Shown here piece after piece: positions 52,593-60,844 of a stretch of 64,000 bases of DNA. Origin of the DNA: Streptomyces mirabilis. GTDB lineage: Bacteria > Actinomycetota > Actinomycetes > Streptomycetales > Streptomycetaceae. A program made the translations under genes and the position numbers. The DNA lies in the NCBI RefSeq assembly GCF_039503195.1, contig NZ_JBCJKP010000001.1, forward strand, positions 8,246,001 to 8,310,000, written 5' to 3'. Below the pieces are notes generated by a model. That model was not told the origin of the DNA and searched no databases. It worked only from the letters and a program-made list of their open reading frames with translations. Numbering within the stretch: the stretch's first letter is position 1; each line of letters starts with the position of its first letter.

Positions 52593-54416
52593 ATGTCCTT
52601 CACTACTCGACCCACGCTTCAGGGAACCTTCGGCATGGTGTCCTCCACGCACTGGCTCGCCTCGCAGTCGGCGATGGCCGTCCTGGAGGACGGCGGCAAC
52701 GCGTACGACGCCGCCGTCGCCGCGGGCTTCGTGCTGCACGTGGTCGAGCCGCACCTCAACGGACCCGCCGGCGAGGTCCCGATCATCCTCGCCCCGGCGG
52801 GCGGCGAGGTGCGTGTGCTGTGCGGACAGGGCGTCGCGCCCGCCGGGGCGACGATCGCCCACTACAGGGGACTCGGTTTGGATCTCGTACCCGGCACCGG
52901 GCCGCTCGCGGCCGCCGTGCCCGGCGCCTTCGACGCGTGGATGCTGCTCCTGCGCGACCACGGCACGAGGTCCCTCGCCGACGTCATGAAGTACGCCATC
53001 GGATACGCGGAGGACGGGCACCCGCCCGTGGAGCGGGTCGGCGAGACCGTGGAGTCGGTGCGCGCACTCTTCGAGACGGAGTGGACCTCGTCGGCAGAGG
53101 TCTACCTGCCCGGCGGGAAGGCGCCGCGTCCCGGCGAACTGTTCCGCAATCCCGCCCTCGCCGCGACCTGGCGCCGACTGCTCGCCGAGGTCTCAGGGGA
53201 GACCGGCCGCGCGGCGCAGATCGAGGCCGCGCGCCGCGTCTGGCGCTCGGGCTTCATCGCCGAGGCCCTGGTACGGCAGGCCCGGCGGCCCACCATGGAC
53301 ACCAGCGGAAACCGCCACACCGGCACCCTGACAGCCACCGACCTCGCCTCCTGGTCCGCGAGCTACGAGGCGCCCGCGACGTACGACTGGCGCGGCTGGA
53401 CCCTGTGCAAGGCGGGCCCCTGGAGCCAGGGCCCGGTCCTCCTGCAGCAGCTCGCCCTGCTCCCGCCCCAGCTGCCGCGGTACGGCTCCGCGGAGTACGT
53501 CCACCTGCTCGTCGAGGGCTGCAAGCTCGCCATGGCCGACCGGGAGGCCTGGTACGGGGACGCGGCCGAGGTGCCCCTCGACGAGCTGTTGTCGCCGGAG
53601 TACAACGCCGAGCGGCGTGCCCTCATCGGCCACAAGGCCTCCGGCGAGCTGCGCCCCGGCAGTCCCGGCGCGCGCACCCCGATGATCAGTGGTCACGCGC
53701 GCGAGGTCGCCGCCGGGGAGCCGGGCTTCGACGCGCTGGCGGTACCGGGCGCGGGTGAACCCACCGTGGCCAGGGCCGCGGGGGAACCCGAGGTGGCCCA
53801 GGACGGCGGCACCCGGGGCGACACCTGCCACCTCGACGTCGTCGACCGCTGGGGCAACATGGTCGCCGCCACCCCCAGCGGCGGCTGGCTTCAGTCCAAC
53901 CCGGTCGTCCCCGAGCTGGGCTTCCCGCTCGGCACCCGGCTCCAGATGGCCTGGCTGGACGAGGGGCTGCCCAACTCCCTCACGCCCGGCCGCCGCCCCC
54001 GTACGACGCTGACACCCTCGCTGGCGCTGCGCGACGGAGTCCCGGTCATGGCGTTCGGAACCCCGGGCGGCGACCAGCAGGACCAGTGGCAGACCCACTT
54101 CTTCCTGGCCGTGGCGCTGCGCGCCGAGGTGCGCGGCGGACTCGACCTCCAGGGCGCGATCGACGCCCCGAACTGGCACAACGACAGTTTCCCGAGCTCG
54201 TTCTACCCGCGCGGCATGCGCCCCGGCAGCCTCACCGTCGAGTCCCGCACGGACGGGGCGGTCGTCGAGGAGCTGCGCCGTCGCGGCCATGACGTCCAGG
54301 TCGCGGAGGCCTGGTCCGAGGGCCGGCTGTGCGCGGTGGCCCGGGATCCGGAGACGGGTGTGCTGTCGGCGGCGGCGAACCCGCGGGGGATGCAGGGGTA
54401 CGCGGTGGGCCGCTGA
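52593..54416 (+). CDS. Gamma-glutamyltransferase-family protein without signal peptide
   Basis: 607 residues from ATG. LEDGGNAYDAAVAAGFVLHV and GEVPIILAPAGG replace the usual large-subunit motifs. The processing site reads GDTCHLDVVDRWGNMVAATP, with Thr411 in the nucleophile position but Cys in place of the second Thr. PRTTLTPSLALRDGVP and FGTPGGDQQDQWQTHFFL complete the small subunit; the DQQDQWQ phrase is typical of YwrD-like or cephalosporin-acylase-like members. It has no signal peptide, so it should be cytoplasmic, unlike the GGT at 32965. It may act on gamma-glutamyl amides or a related acyl amide. Confidence 0.82.
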   Translation: MSFTTRPTLQGTFGMVSSTHWLASQSAMAVLEDGGNAYDAAVAAGFVLHVVEPHLNGPAGEVPIILAPAGGEVRVLCGQGVAPAGATIAHYRGLGLDLVPGTGPLAAAVPGAFDAWMLLLRDHGTRSLADVMKYAIGYAEDGHPPVERVGETVESVRALFETEWTSSAEVYLPGGKAPRPGELFRNPALAATWRRLLAEVSGETGRAAQIEAARRVWRSGFIAEALVRQARRPTMDTSGNRHTGTLTATDLASWSASYEAPATYDWRGWTLCKAGPWSQGPVLLQQLALLPPQLPRYGSAEYVHLLVEGCKLAMADREAWYGDAAEVPLDELLSPEYNAERRALIGHKASGELRPGSPGARTPMISGHAREVAAGEPGFDALAVPGAGEPTVARAAGEPEVAQDGGTRGDTCHLDVVDRWGNMVAATPSGGWLQSNPVVPELGFPLGTRLQMAWLDEGLPNSLTPGRRPRTTLTPSLALRDGVPVMAFGTPGGDQQDQWQTHFFLAVALRAEVRGGLDLQGAIDAPNWHNDSFPSSFYPRGMRPGSLTVESRTDGAVVEELRRRGHDVQVAEAWSEGRLCAVARDPETGVLSAAANPRGMQGYAVGR

Positions 54417-54423
54417 TCAGCAA

Positions 54424-54454
54424 CTCCGGGAATTCACGGCGATTCCACCCGGAG
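54424..54454. terminator. Hairpin after the second gamma-glutamyltransferase gene
   Basis: CTCCGG (54424-54429) pairs with CCGGAG (54449-54454) and GAAT pairs with ATTC inside it, separated by a three-base bulge. It begins eight bases after the stop codon. Confidence 0.5.
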
Positions 54455-54502
54455 TGCACCGGAGGGGTGGGGATTGTCAGTGGCGCGTGTTGTCATGGAG
54501 CC

Positions 54503-55348
54503 ATGATCGAAGACATCGAAACCATCGACGAGTTTCTCGCGCACCGCACGTCCGACGTCGAAGAAGCGATCCGGCAGGCGGCTGCCGACGAGATCATGCC
54601 GCGCTTCAGGCAGCTGACCGCGGACGAGATCGACGAGAAGAGCGGCCCGCACGACCTCGTCACGGACGCCGACCGCAAGGCCGAGGAGTGCCTCACCGAG
54701 GCGCTCGCCAAGCTGCTGCCCGGCTCGGTCGTGGTCGGCGAGGAGGCGGTCCACGCCAATCCGGCGACGTACCAGGCGATCCAGGGGCAGGCCCCGGTCT
54801 GGATCGTCGACCCGGTCGACGGCACTCGCCAGTTCGTCCACGGCGACACCGGTTTCTGCACGCTCGTCGCGCTCGCCGTGGGCGGGGCCGTCCAGGCGTC
54901 CTGGACCTATGCCCCGGCCCGCGACCAGCTCGCCGTCGCCGTGCGCGGCCGGGGTGCCCGCCTCGACGGCGAGCTGCTGCGCCCGGGTGCGCCCACGCCC
55001 GGCCGAGACCTCGAGATAGCCACCTCCCACCCCGACTACACCACCGACGCGCAGAAGCGCGCTCTCCTCGGCCTGCGCACCGAGGGCGTGCGGCCGCGTC
55101 CCTGCGGTTCGGCGGGGCTGGAGTATCTGGCCGTCGCCCGCGGTGAGCTGGACGCGACGGCCTTCTCCTGGGAGGCGGCCTGGGACCACGCGGCGGGCCT
55201 GCTCCTCGTCGAGGAGGCGGGCGGCGTCCACCTGACCCTCACGGGCGAACCCTTCCGCATCACGGGAGGCAACACCCTCCCCTTCACGGCGGCCCGCGAC
55301 GAGACCACGGCCCGTCGGGTACGGGGCTTGCTGACCGCCGGCCTCTGA
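54503..55348 (+). CDS. Inositol-monophosphatase-family phosphatase
   Basis: 281 residues from ATG. KSGPHDLVTDADRKAEECLT, VVGEEAVHANP (metal-binding GEE), WIVDPVDGTRQFVHGDTGFC (the DPxDGT motif) and FSWEAAWDHAAGLLLVEEAGG (WDxAAG) are the four family motifs. The two-metal site is complete. Substrates could be inositol phosphate, histidinol phosphate or 3'-phosphoadenosine phosphate. The context gives no hint. Confidence 0.88.
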   Translation: MIEDIETIDEFLAHRTSDVEEAIRQAAADEIMPRFRQLTADEIDEKSGPHDLVTDADRKAEECLTEALAKLLPGSVVVGEEAVHANPATYQAIQGQAPVWIVDPVDGTRQFVHGDTGFCTLVALAVGGAVQASWTYAPARDQLAVAVRGRGARLDGELLRPGAPTPGRDLEIATSHPDYTTDAQKRALLGLRTEGVRPRPCGSAGLEYLAVARGELDATAFSWEAAWDHAAGLLLVEEAGGVHLTLTGEPFRITGGNTLPFTAARDETTARRVRGLLTAGL

Positions 55349-55394
55349 CCCCACCGACGCGCCGAGGGCATGGCGGCGTCGACAGCCGGCCGCG

Positions 55395-55540
55395 GCCCCT
55401 GGGGCTGAGAGCGGTGGCGAAGGCCGAGGGGTTGCGCTGCGCCGGTCCGGCACCGCACACGCGTCCCGGACGGCGACCGGGAGCGGCTCCGACGCCCGAG
55501 GCGCCTGCGGTGACGATCGCGGCCGTGTCCTTGATCTGCG
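55395..55540 (-). pseudogene. Relic of a short-chain dehydrogenase N-terminus
   Basis: The minus strand reads IKDTAAIVTAGASGVGAAPG and then loses the fold. TGxxxGxG-like TAGASGVG is the cofactor motif of SDR enzymes (usually TGGASGLG). The expected next strands and the YxxxK site are absent. A further minus-strand stretch at 55560-55660 reads KIYDIADGPHRVIGLIDAHG, which also looks like coding debris of unknown type. The segment 55349-55830 otherwise holds no gene. Confidence 0.4.
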
Positions 55541-55830
55541 TTTCCGGTCCTTACGACTCGCCGGCCAGGTTGACACCGTGGGCGTCGATCAGGCCGATGA
55601 CGCGGTGCGGGCCGTCGGCGATGTCGTAGATCTTGCGGATGGCTTTTCGCCCCCCCGGCGGGTCGTGGAGCCCGGCGACCCGAGGTCCGGCGGGCCCTCG
55701 ATCCAGGCGGCCCCAGACCCCCGTCTGCCGGACGACTCCCCCGTCTCCCACCCCCCCGCGCCATCAAGGCTGTCAGTCCCCCGGCATATCCTGATGTCCA
55801 GTGGCCGTCGGCTGACAAAGGAGTCCGAAG

Positions 55831-57249
55831 GTGCCATCGATGCTCGATGCCGTCGTGGTGGGTGCGGGGCCGAACGGACTGACGGCTGCCGTGGAGCTGG
55901 CCCGCCGCGGCTTCTCCGTGGCCGTGTTCGAGGCACGGGACACCGTGGGCGGCGGCGCCCGCACCGAAGAGCTGACACTCCCCGGCTTCCGGCACGACCC
56001 CTGTTCCGCGGCCCACCCCCTCGGTATCAACTCACCCGCCTTCCGAGCGATGCCCCTGGAGCGGTACGGCCTGGAGTGGCTGCACGCGAAGCTCCCGATG
56101 GCGCACCCGTTCCCCGACGGCACCGCGGCGGTGCTCGCCCGCTCCGTGGCCGAGACGGCGGCCTCGTTCGGCCCGCGCGACGCCGGTGCGTACCGCAGAC
56201 TGGTCGCCCCCTTCCTCCCCACGTGGGACACGTTGGCCCGCGACTTCATGTCCCTGCCACTGACCGCCCTGCCCCGCGACCCGGTGACGCTCGCCCGTTT
56301 CGGCCTGGCCGGGCTGCCGCCCTCGACCTGGCTCATGCGGCGCTTCCGTGACGAGCGGGCCCAGGCCCTGTTCGCCGGTCTCGTCGCACACGTCATGGCC
56401 CCGCTCGACGGCATCGCCACCGGCGCCGTCGGCCTGGTCTTCGCGCTGGCCGCGCACGCCCGCGGCTGGCCCGTCGCGCGCGGCGGCTCCCAGTCCATCT
56501 CCGACGCGCTCACCGCGTACCTCAAGGACCTCGGCGGCACCGTCCACACCGACTACGAGGTCAAGCGTCTCGACGACCTGCCGCCCGCCCGCGCCTACGT
56601 CTTCGACACCTCGCCCGCCGCGCTGTCCCGCATCGCGGGCTTCGGGCGGTACTACGAGGACTATCGCTACGGGGCCTCCGTCTTCAAGATCGACTACGCC
56701 CTGGACGGCCCCGTCCCCTGGACGGCCGAGGAGGCACGCACCGCCGGGACGGTGCAGGTGGGCGCGAGCCGCGCCGAGATCGCCACCGCCCTGCGCGCCG
56801 CCTCGCGCGAGGGCCGGGCGCCGGACGCCCCCTTCCTGATCACGGTGCAGCCCAGCGTCGTCGATCCCTCCCGGGCCCCGGAGGGCAAGCAGGTCTTCTG
56901 GGCGTACGGACACGTTCCGAACGGCTGGACGGGTGACCTCACGGACGCGATCGAGCGGCAGTTGGAGCGGTTCGCACCCGGCTTCCGCGACCGTGTACTG
57001 GCCCGCGCCACCGCAGGCCCGCCCGAACTCGCCGCGCGCAACGCCAACTACGTGGGCGGCGACATCGGCTGCGGCGCCGCCGACGGACTCCAGCTCCTGC
57101 TGCGTCCCAAGCTCTCCCCGTTCCCGTACAGCACACCGCACCCGGCCGTCTTCATCTGTTCCTCGGCCACCCCGCCGGGCCCCGGTGTGCACGGCATGTC
57201 GGGACACAACGCGGCGAAGGCCGTGTGGCGGCGCCTGCGTCAGTCCTGA
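55831..57249 (+). CDS. FAD-dependent phytoene-desaturase-like oxidoreductase
   Basis: 472 residues from GTG with AAGGAG eight bases upstream. The N-terminal dinucleotide fold is [20 protein letters not shown] followed by [19 protein letters not shown]. Mid-protein [20 protein letters not shown] and the C-terminal [20 protein letters not shown] are the FAD-binding parts of CrtI-like and amine-oxidase-like enzymes. It is not next to carotenoid genes, so it probably belongs to the broad NAD(P)/FAD-dependent oxidoreductase group with unknown substrate. Its stop lies inside a tandem repeat. Confidence 0.82.
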   Translation: MPSMLDAVVVGAGPNGLTAAVELARRGFSVAVFEARDTVGGGARTEELTLPGFRHDPCSAAHPLGINSPAFRAMPLERYGLEWLHAKLPMAHPFPDGTAAVLARSVAETAASFGPRDAGAYRRLVAPFLPTWDTLARDFMSLPLTALPRDPVTLARFGLAGLPPSTWLMRRFRDERAQALFAGLVAHVMAPLDGIATGAVGLVFALAAHARGWPVARGGSQSISDALTAYLKDLGGTVHTDYEVKRLDDLPPARAYVFDTSPAALSRIAGFGRYYEDYRYGASVFKIDYALDGPVPWTAEEARTAGTVQVGASRAEIATALRAASREGRAPDAPFLITVQPSVVDPSRAPEGKQVFWAYGHVPNGWTGDLTDAIERQLERFAPGFRDRVLARATAGPPELAARNANYVGGDIGCGAADGLQLLLRPKLSPFPYSTPHPAVFICSSATPPGPGVHGMSGHNAAKAVWRRLRQS

Positions 57250-57309
57250 CCGGAGGATGCCGCCGGTCCTGACCAGGGGCGACCACCAGTCCTGACCAGA
57301 GGCGGCGCA
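57241..57309. repeat. Three tandem 23-bp imperfect repeats spanning a stop codon
   Basis: Units start at 57241, 57264 and 57287, each with GGTCCTGACC or AGTCCTGACC followed by a G-rich stretch. The first unit contains the last codons and TGA of the flavoprotein gene; the other two repeat that stop in the 3' spacer. Confidence 0.75.
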
Positions 57310-57341
57310 AGCCGTCACATCCGTGCCTCGTTTCACAGGAA

Positions 57342-57353
57342 GAAAGCGCTGTC
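57342..57353. promoter_or_regulatory. LacI-type operator candidate upstream of the galactanase gene
   Basis: GAAAGCGCTGTC differs at one base from the perfect palindrome GAAAGCGCTTTC, and its AGCGCT core is exact. It lies about 77 bases before the start codon of a secreted glycoside hydrolase, where LacI-family sugar repressors commonly bind. Confidence 0.5.
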
Positions 57354-57429
57354 ACGCGTCTCGACAACGTCCCGCCCCGGCCCGATCATGCGATGGGGCC
57401 GTGGCATGACCGTGACAGGAGACTTCCAC

Positions 57430-58902
57430 ATGATCAAGCGCAGATCGGTGCTGGCCGCGGCGGGTGGTGCGCTGCTCGGCAGTGCGCTGGCCACGGGCAC
57501 CGCTCGGGCCGACGCGACCATCGGGGTCAACCCGGGTACGAAGTACGGCAGTTGGGAGGGCTGGGGCACCTCCCTCGCCTGGTGGGCCAATGTGTTCGGC
57601 GCCCGGGACGACTTCGCCGACATCTTCTTCACCACCAAGTCCGTGGCGTACGGCGGCAAGACGCTGCCGGGCCTCGGCCTCAACATCGCCCGCTACAACC
57701 TGGGCGCGTGCAGTGGGAACACCGTGAGCGGCGCGAGCATGGTCGCCTCCGCCAACATCCCCGCGTTCAAGCAGATCGAGGGGTACTGGCAGGACTGGAA
57801 CAACGAGGATCCCACCTCCTCCGCCTGGGACTGGACGGCCGACGCCAACCAGCGGGCGGCCCTGGTCAAGGCGACCCAACGCGGCGCCGTCAGCGAGCTG
57901 TTCGCCAACTCGCCGATGTGGTGGATGTGCCTCAACCACAACCCGTCCGGCGCGTCCGACGGCGGTAACAACCTCCAGTCCTGGAACTACCGTCAGCACG
58001 CCTCCCATCTGGCCGCGGTGGCGCTCTACGCGAAGAACAACTGGGGTGTGAACTTCAGCTCCGTCGACGCGTTCAACGAGCCCTCCTCCAACTGGTGGAC
58101 GGCGACGGGCACCCAGGAAGGCTGCCACATGGACGCCACCGTCCAGGCGGCCGTCCTCCCGTATCTGCGCAGCGAACTCGACAAGCGCGGTCTGACCGGC
58201 ACCCTGGTCTCCGCGTCCGACGAGACGAACTACGACCTGGCCCGCACGACCTGGAACTCCTTCAGCTCGACCACGAAAGCCCAGGTCAACCGGGTCAACG
58301 TGCACGGGTACCAGGGCTCCGGCGGTCGCCGTGACCTCCTCTACACCGACGTCGTCACCACGGCGGGCAAGCGGCTGTGGAACTCCGAGACCGGCGACTC
58401 CGACGCCACCGGCCTCACCCTGGCGAGCAACCTCTGCCTGGACTTCCGCTGGCTGCACCCGACCGCGTGGGTGTACTGGCAGGTGATGGACCCCAGCACC
58501 GGCTGGGCGATGATCGCCTACGACCAGAGCACCCTCCAGCCGACGACCGTCCAGACCAAGTACTACGTGATGGCCCAGTTCAGCCGGCACATCCGCCCGG
58601 GCATGACCATCATCGACACCGGTGTCGGATACGCGGCAGCGGCGTACGACGCGAGCGCGAAGCGCCTGGTCATCGTGGCCGTCAACTCCGGCGCCGCGCA
58701 GAACCTCACCTTCGACCTGTCCAAGTTCAGCCAGGTCACCGGGGGCAGTGGCGGACTCGTACGACGCTGGAACACCGTCACCTCCGGCAGCGGCGACCTC
58801 TACACCGCCCACTCGGACACCTATCTGAGCGGCAAGACGCTGACGGCGGCCTTCTCCGCCGCGTCCGTGCAGACCTTCGAGATCGACGGAGTGGTCGTCT
58901 GA
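57430..58902 (+). CDS. Secreted GH30-family galactanase (endo-beta-1,6-galactanase-like)
   Basis: 490 residues from the ATG at 57430, chosen for AGGAG eight bases upstream. A twin-arginine-like signal (KRRSVLAAAGGALLGSALAT) ends near ARA at residue 32. The catalytic barrel shows WEGWGTSLAWWANVFGARDD, LPGLGLNIARYNLGACSG, FANSPMWWM, VDAFNEPSSNWW (acid/base Glu217) and RLWNSETGDSD (nucleophile Glu320). The last 90 residues form the beta side domain (LVIVAVNSGAAQNLTFDLSK). The text resembles the GH30 subfamily 5 beta-1,6-galactanases described from Streptomyces. No carbohydrate-binding module is attached. It probably trims arabinogalactan side chains outside the cell. Confidence 0.82.
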   Translation: MIKRRSVLAAAGGALLGSALATGTARADATIGVNPGTKYGSWEGWGTSLAWWANVFGARDDFADIFFTTKSVAYGGKTLPGLGLNIARYNLGACSGNTVSGASMVASANIPAFKQIEGYWQDWNNEDPTSSAWDWTADANQRAALVKATQRGAVSELFANSPMWWMCLNHNPSGASDGGNNLQSWNYRQHASHLAAVALYAKNNWGVNFSSVDAFNEPSSNWWTATGTQEGCHMDATVQAAVLPYLRSELDKRGLTGTLVSASDETNYDLARTTWNSFSSTTKAQVNRVNVHGYQGSGGRRDLLYTDVVTTAGKRLWNSETGDSDATGLTLASNLCLDFRWLHPTAWVYWQVMDPSTGWAMIAYDQSTLQPTTVQTKYYVMAQFSRHIRPGMTIIDTGVGYAAAAYDASAKRLVIVAVNSGAAQNLTFDLSKFSQVTGGSGGLVRRWNTVTSGSGDLYTAHSDTYLSGKTLTAAFSAASVQTFEIDGVVV

Positions 58903-58978
58903 CAGCCGGTTATCGCGTGGCGGCCTGAGCGCAATGCGGCGAGGATCGAAGTCCGCAGACGAGGAGGCCGAGGCCGTC

Positions 58979-59488
58979 ATGACCGCCATCACCCTGGTCC
59001 AGGGAGACATCACCCGTCAGAGCGCCGACGCGGTCGTCAACGCGGCGAACTCGTCGCTGCTCGGCGGGGGAGGCGTGGACGGGGCCATCCACCGACGTGG
59101 CGGCCCCGCCATCCTCGCCGACTGCCGCAGGCTCCGCGCCTCGCACTACGGCAAGGGCCTGCCCACGGGCCGGGCGGTCGCCACCACCGCGGGCGAGCTG
59201 GACGCGCGGTGGGTGATCCACACGGTCGGCCCGGTCTTCAGCCGTGAGGAGGATCGCTCGGGACTCCTCGCCTCCTGCTACCGGGAGTCGCTGAAGGTGG
59301 CCGACGAACTCGGCGCCCGCACGGTCGCCTTCCCGGCCGTCTCCGCCGGTGTCTACGGATGGCCGATGGACGACGCCGCCCGGATCGCGGTGGAGACGGT
59401 ACGGGCCACGCCGACGGCCGTCGAGGAGGTCACGTTCGTCCTCTTCGACGAGCCGGCGTACGAGGCGTTCGCCGCGCAGGTCCGCTGA
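58979..59488 (+). CDS. Macrodomain protein (O-acetyl-ADP-ribose deacetylase type)
   Basis: 169 residues from the ATG at 58979 (GAGGAGG upstream). ITLVQGDITRQSADAVVNAA, then NSSLLGGGGVDGAIHRRGGP is the ADP-ribose-binding loop of the MacroD/YmdB group, with the Asn and Asp-Gly that position the distal ribose. AFPAVSAGVYGWPMDDAARI is the second loop. It removes O-acetyl or ADP-ribosyl groups in the cytoplasm. It is monocistronic. Confidence 0.9.
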   Translation: MTAITLVQGDITRQSADAVVNAANSSLLGGGGVDGAIHRRGGPAILADCRRLRASHYGKGLPTGRAVATTAGELDARWVIHTVGPVFSREEDRSGLLASCYRESLKVADELGARTVAFPAVSAGVYGWPMDDAARIAVETVRATPTAVEEVTFVLFDEPAYEAFAAQVR

Positions 59489-60151
59489 CGGCGGTCGTGG
59501 CCCGTCTACCCGACTTGCTTGAGGCCCCGTGGATTCCGGTGGTCCGGTGGCGGTCCGCGTGCCGGCGCCACTGGGCCGAGGAAAGGCGATCCAGGAGCAA
59601 AATTCGCGGAGTGCTGACACACGGACTTTCCGACAGCGGCCTGCCGCGACCCCATCGTTGGTTAGGGTGGCGAGTGGACGACGGGGGGCTCGTTGGTGGG
59701 GAGTGGCACCAGTGGCAGCCCGTACATGTGACGATCCCGGCCATGTCGGCGGGTGGCAGCGGGCAGTTCTCGGGGGCGCGGCATCGCGGTAGCGGCGGGT
59801 GACATGGCGTCGGCCCCGACGGGAGGGGGAGGTGCATCGCATCTGCCGGTTGGTCTGCGACGGTGTGCGGGCTTTTCCCCGTCTCGGTCATGAGCGGGGT
59901 GTTCGGCTCGACCGCCACCAAGCAGGAGGTCGCGGCGCGGGTCCGGACCACCAGGTGGGCGGACAGGTGACCCGTGGTGCGAAGCGCCGCGTCGGCGGGC
60001 CCTTGGGGCAGGTCAGGAGCCGGCCCGCGGGAGCCGAGGTACCGACGGGACGCACGGGCCGTGGCGTGCCCGGACCTACGGTCACCGGGGTCCGCAACAC
60101 CAACCACCGATCACGGCGGAGCACCGCAGGTCGACCGGACGCGGTGGGCGT
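59489..60151. other. Long spacer, no established gene
   Basis: 663 bases without a gene that can be assigned. It holds a possible leaderless 42-residue frame at 59674-59802 (listed separately). The remaining text from 59803 to 60151 has coding-like composition but no frame with a recognisable product. Confidence 0.4.
59674..59802 (+). CDS. Possible leaderless 42-residue protein
   Basis: GTG at 59674 lies five bases after TAGGGT (59663-59668), the arrangement of leaderless genes in actinobacteria. The product begins VDDGGLVGGEWHQWQPVHVT and ends ARHRGSGG. It may be the start of a longer gene now frameshifted. No family is recognised. Confidence 0.3.
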   Translation: MDDGGLVGGEWHQWQPVHVTIPAMSAGGSGQFSGARHRGSGG

Positions 60152-60832
60152 GTGACCGGCCGGTCGGCGCCCGCGGTGCTGCCCCCGTCGCTGCGCGGGT
60201 GGCTCGGGCCGATTGCGGCCCTCGCCGCGCTGGTGGTCGTCGTGCTCGGGGTCCTGTATGCCGACGACAGCAAGCCCGGCATGGTGGACGCGCGGATCTC
60301 GGCGGCGGTGGACGGTGTGGGGCCGCCATGGCGGCACATCGCTCTGGCCCTGGACTTCTTGGGGGAGCCCGTGGGAGCGGCGACGCTGGTCGTCGTCATC
60401 GTGACGGGCTGCCTGCTGCTGCGGTGTCCTCGCGCGGCGGTACTCCTCGTTGCCGGCGTCGGCATGACCGTGGGGACGGCGACGCTGCTCAAGTCCCTGG
60501 TGGGGCGCACCATCCACGACGGGAACCTGTCCTACCCGAGCGGGCACACCGCCTTCCTCACGGCGCTCGCTCTCGTGGTGGCGCTGCCGGCGACCGGCCG
60601 GCTCGGCCTCGGCAGGCCGGCCGGCACGCTACTGGTGCTCGCCGCGGCGCTGGTCGCCGGCGCCGCCATGGGCTGGGCGCAGGTCGCCCTGGGCGCGCAC
60701 TACCCGACCGACGTCCTCGGCGGCTGGTGCACCGCGCTGGCGGTGATACCGGCGACCGCGTGGCTGGTCGACCGGATGGCTGACCGGCCGGTCGACCGGG
60801 TGGCCGACGCCGGTCAGCGGGAGCGTCGCTGA
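60152..60832 (+). CDS. PAP2-family membrane phosphatase
   Basis: 226 residues from GTG. Five to six membrane helices (LGPIAALAALVVVVLGVLYA, TLVVVIVTGCLLL, AVLLVAGVGMTVGTATLL). The three phosphatase motifs are KSLVGRTIHDG (motif 1, degenerate at the final Arg-Pro), YPSGHTAFL (motif 2, catalytic His) and AQVALGAHYPTDVLGG (motif 3, catalytic His-Asp; the usual Ser-Arg is Ala-Gln). It probably dephosphorylates undecaprenyl diphosphate or another lipid phosphate at the membrane. It converges on the polysaccharide cluster, with 12 bases between stops. Confidence 0.85.
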   Translation: MTGRSAPAVLPPSLRGWLGPIAALAALVVVVLGVLYADDSKPGMVDARISAAVDGVGPPWRHIALALDFLGEPVGAATLVVVIVTGCLLLRCPRAAVLLVAGVGMTVGTATLLKSLVGRTIHDGNLSYPSGHTAFLTALALVVALPATGRLGLGRPAGTLLVLAAALVAGAAMGWAQVALGAHYPTDVLGGWCTALAVIPATAWLVDRMADRPVDRVADAGQRERR

Positions 60833-60844
60833 CGTCACGTCACC

